Assembly (NCBI GenBank): GCA_023313575.1
Contig: JAJTTP010000006.1
Location: forward strand, 2,232,001 to 2,296,000
DNA: 64,000 nucleotides
Direction of reading: 5' to 3'
DNA from: Eutypella sp. D-1
Lineage: Eukaryota; Ascomycota; Sordariomycetes; Xylariales; Diatrypaceae
Shown piece after piece: positions 62,433 through 64,000 of the stretch (position 1 is the stretch's first letter; each line of letters starts with the position of its first letter). The notes below the pieces were generated by a model. The model was not told the origin of the DNA, made no database searches, and saw nothing but the letters and a program-made list of their open reading frames with translations. The position numbers were made by a program, and so were the translations under genes.

Positions 62433-62631
62433 TAAAGATCCGCTATATATTTTTTACAGGTACGATATAAAGGATTAAACACGATAAGGTTTTAATACAG
62501 TCCCCGAGGGGGGCTGCTTAAATAGTAAATAAATAGGTACATAAGTATATAAATAAGGCATTATATTCAATGTAAGTGGGTTAATATAACCCACCGGCCG
62601 CTGCCAGCCGGCAGCCGGCTGGTATTTATTT
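62433..62631. other. Short spacer with a GC-rich double hairpin
   Basis: Mostly low-RIP sequence. GTGGGTTA-ATA-TAACCCAC (62576-62594) is an 8-bp stem with a 3-nt loop, followed by CCAGCCGG-CAG-CCGGCTGG (62604-62622), another 8-bp stem with a 3-nt loop. No gene recognised. The 67-codon open frame on the minus strand here reads across this spacer into a LINE tail and is not real. Confidence 0.6.
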
Positions 62632-64000
62632 ATAATAATAATAATAATAATAATATATTTTACGTCCGGGTGGACCATATTATTTAAAGTTATTTATATA
62701 TTCGCTTATGAGCAGGGTTATATTTAATTAACTAAATGCCGATATTATATAATATATAAAACGACTGGAATAAATCCGTTTAAAAACGGGCTGTATTAAC
62801 GTATTACCGTTAATATAAAAAATCCTTTATTATTTACTTATAGCTATCTTTTTATTAAAGCCTTATTATTACCGAATGCTCCACGTTTTATTTTTATTAT
62901 TTTTCCGTTACCCGTAAGTAATTTAAAATTTATTATATTTTATTACGCGCTTTTTTTAGCCCGACGTTAAATAAAGCTTAGCTTTATTAAAAAGGGTTAA
63001 AAAAACGAAATAACTTTTATAATTAAAAAATTAAATCGTTTCGTAACCGGGCCGGGTTAAAAAATAAAAAATACTTTTTATAATATCGTAATCGAAAACG
63101 TAACCGGTTGTTTTTTTTTTATACCGGTAAAAGTAAAACGTATTATATTTAAAACATTAATAATACTTAATAAAATTACCGTAATTTAATCGTTTTATAA
63201 AAAAGTAATATAATATTAAATGTAAAAAAAAAAGTTTAAACGGAAATTTTTCGTACGGTAAATTTTATCGTATATATAACGATAAAGTGTTTCGAAGTTA
63301 TTATATAATAAAAAAAAGCTTACGCCTTTTTTTTATAATACGTTTAAAATAAGTTAAAATTATAATGCTACCGGAATCGGGGTATTAAATAGTTTTAAAT
63401 TTAATTTAAATATTTATAACTTCGTTACCGTCGATATTTTTATACCCCGGCGTTTATTAAATAAAAGTAATAAATAAACGTATATAAAAAACCGTTTCGT
63501 AAAAAGTTAAAAAATCGGCTTAAAAGTTATTAAACAAATAACCGAAAAAGTTTCGAATAATTATTATGTTATTAATATAAAAGTATAAACCGGTCGCTAA
63601 AGGGTTAAGGTAATATTAATTTTTTTTTTATACCGTTTTATACGTAATGATAATTTCTTTATTAAAAACCTTTATTTAAGTTAAAAGTTTATAAGCGGTA
63701 TAAAAGAGTTTATATTTATTATTTTAATAAAATATAAATCCTTAGCTTATATAATTAACTTTAAAGGTATTAAAATAAATAATTAAATCCGTTAATAAAA
63801 AGGAAAATAGTAATTGTTTATATATTATAATGCTTTTGTTTTTATCAGAAAAGAAAGGCATAAATAATAATATAAATAATATATTAAATAAATAATACAA
63901 CTTTAACAATAACTTTAAATAATTTATTTAACTTATTTATAAATAAGCTTATTTTAATATCGGCCGGTTTAAATACGTTTTTAACCGATAAACGTTATAA
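62632..64000 (-). mobile_element. LINE copy F, 3' part, continues beyond the right edge
   Basis: Begins with a long TAATAATAA tail and ACGTCCGGGTGGACCAT, then follows copy B base for base in outline (25300-26850), including the equivalents of GTGCCGATATTATATAATAT and the RNase H region. It runs off the window, so its 5' end is unknown. RIP-mutated, with no open frame. Confidence 0.85.

Overview
The window looks like a filamentous ascomycete (Pezizomycotina) chromosome. The left 8.37 kb has balanced base composition and carries spliced genes with short introns (54-139 nt, GT...AG). The remaining ~55.6 kb is extremely AT-rich and almost free of CpA and TpG, while CpG, GpC, CC and GG survive. 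That is the footprint of repeat-induced point mutation (RIP). The long open frames in this part are mostly accidental.

Genic part (1-8367). All three genes are on the minus strand: the 5' part of an RNase T2 gene (running off the left edge), a complete cytosolic asparaginyl-tRNA synthetase with four exons (2927-4800), and a complete ZIP-family zinc transporter with four exons (5903-7786). The spacers hold clusters of the palindrome TACCTAGGTA and a hexamer microsatellite, but no further gene I can support.

RIP-mutated part (8368-64000). This is a nest of transposons whose order can be read from target-site duplications (TSDs). A minus-strand Ty1/copia pol relic (about 8441-10840) is split by a full-length Ty3/gypsy chromovirus (10841-17689, TSD GATTT). 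Further right lies one LINE family (endonuclease, reverse transcriptase, RNase H; about 6.4 kb; TTA/TCA-rich 3' tail). Three copies are essentially full length (18220-24550 plus; 30658-44350 plus, interrupted; 36695-43139 minus). Truncated copies lie at 18026-18219, 25281-30657, 45651-46675, 55017-56206 and 62632-64000.

A long tRNA-derived SINE, whose 3' end resembles the LINE 3' end, occurs at least four times. One copy (36582-43867) is inserted in a LINE and is itself split by another LINE, giving a three-level nest. Another (46676-58500) is split by a second chromovirus (46766-57770, TSD TATAA), which in turn contains an unidentified inverted-repeat element (50676-54456) and a LINE fragment (55017-56206). 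The right end holds a hAT transposase relic (59639-61571) and a small TA-flanked inverted-repeat element (61687-62432).

The genic part is ordinary housekeeping and zinc transport. The rest is a RIP-silenced transposon graveyard that could be an AT isochore, pericentromere or subtelomere; the sequence alone does not decide which. The most novel items are the SINE family with its LINE-like tail and RIP-proof GC-rich core, the three-level nest, and a short unmutated patch inside an otherwise RIP-mutated LINE fragment.
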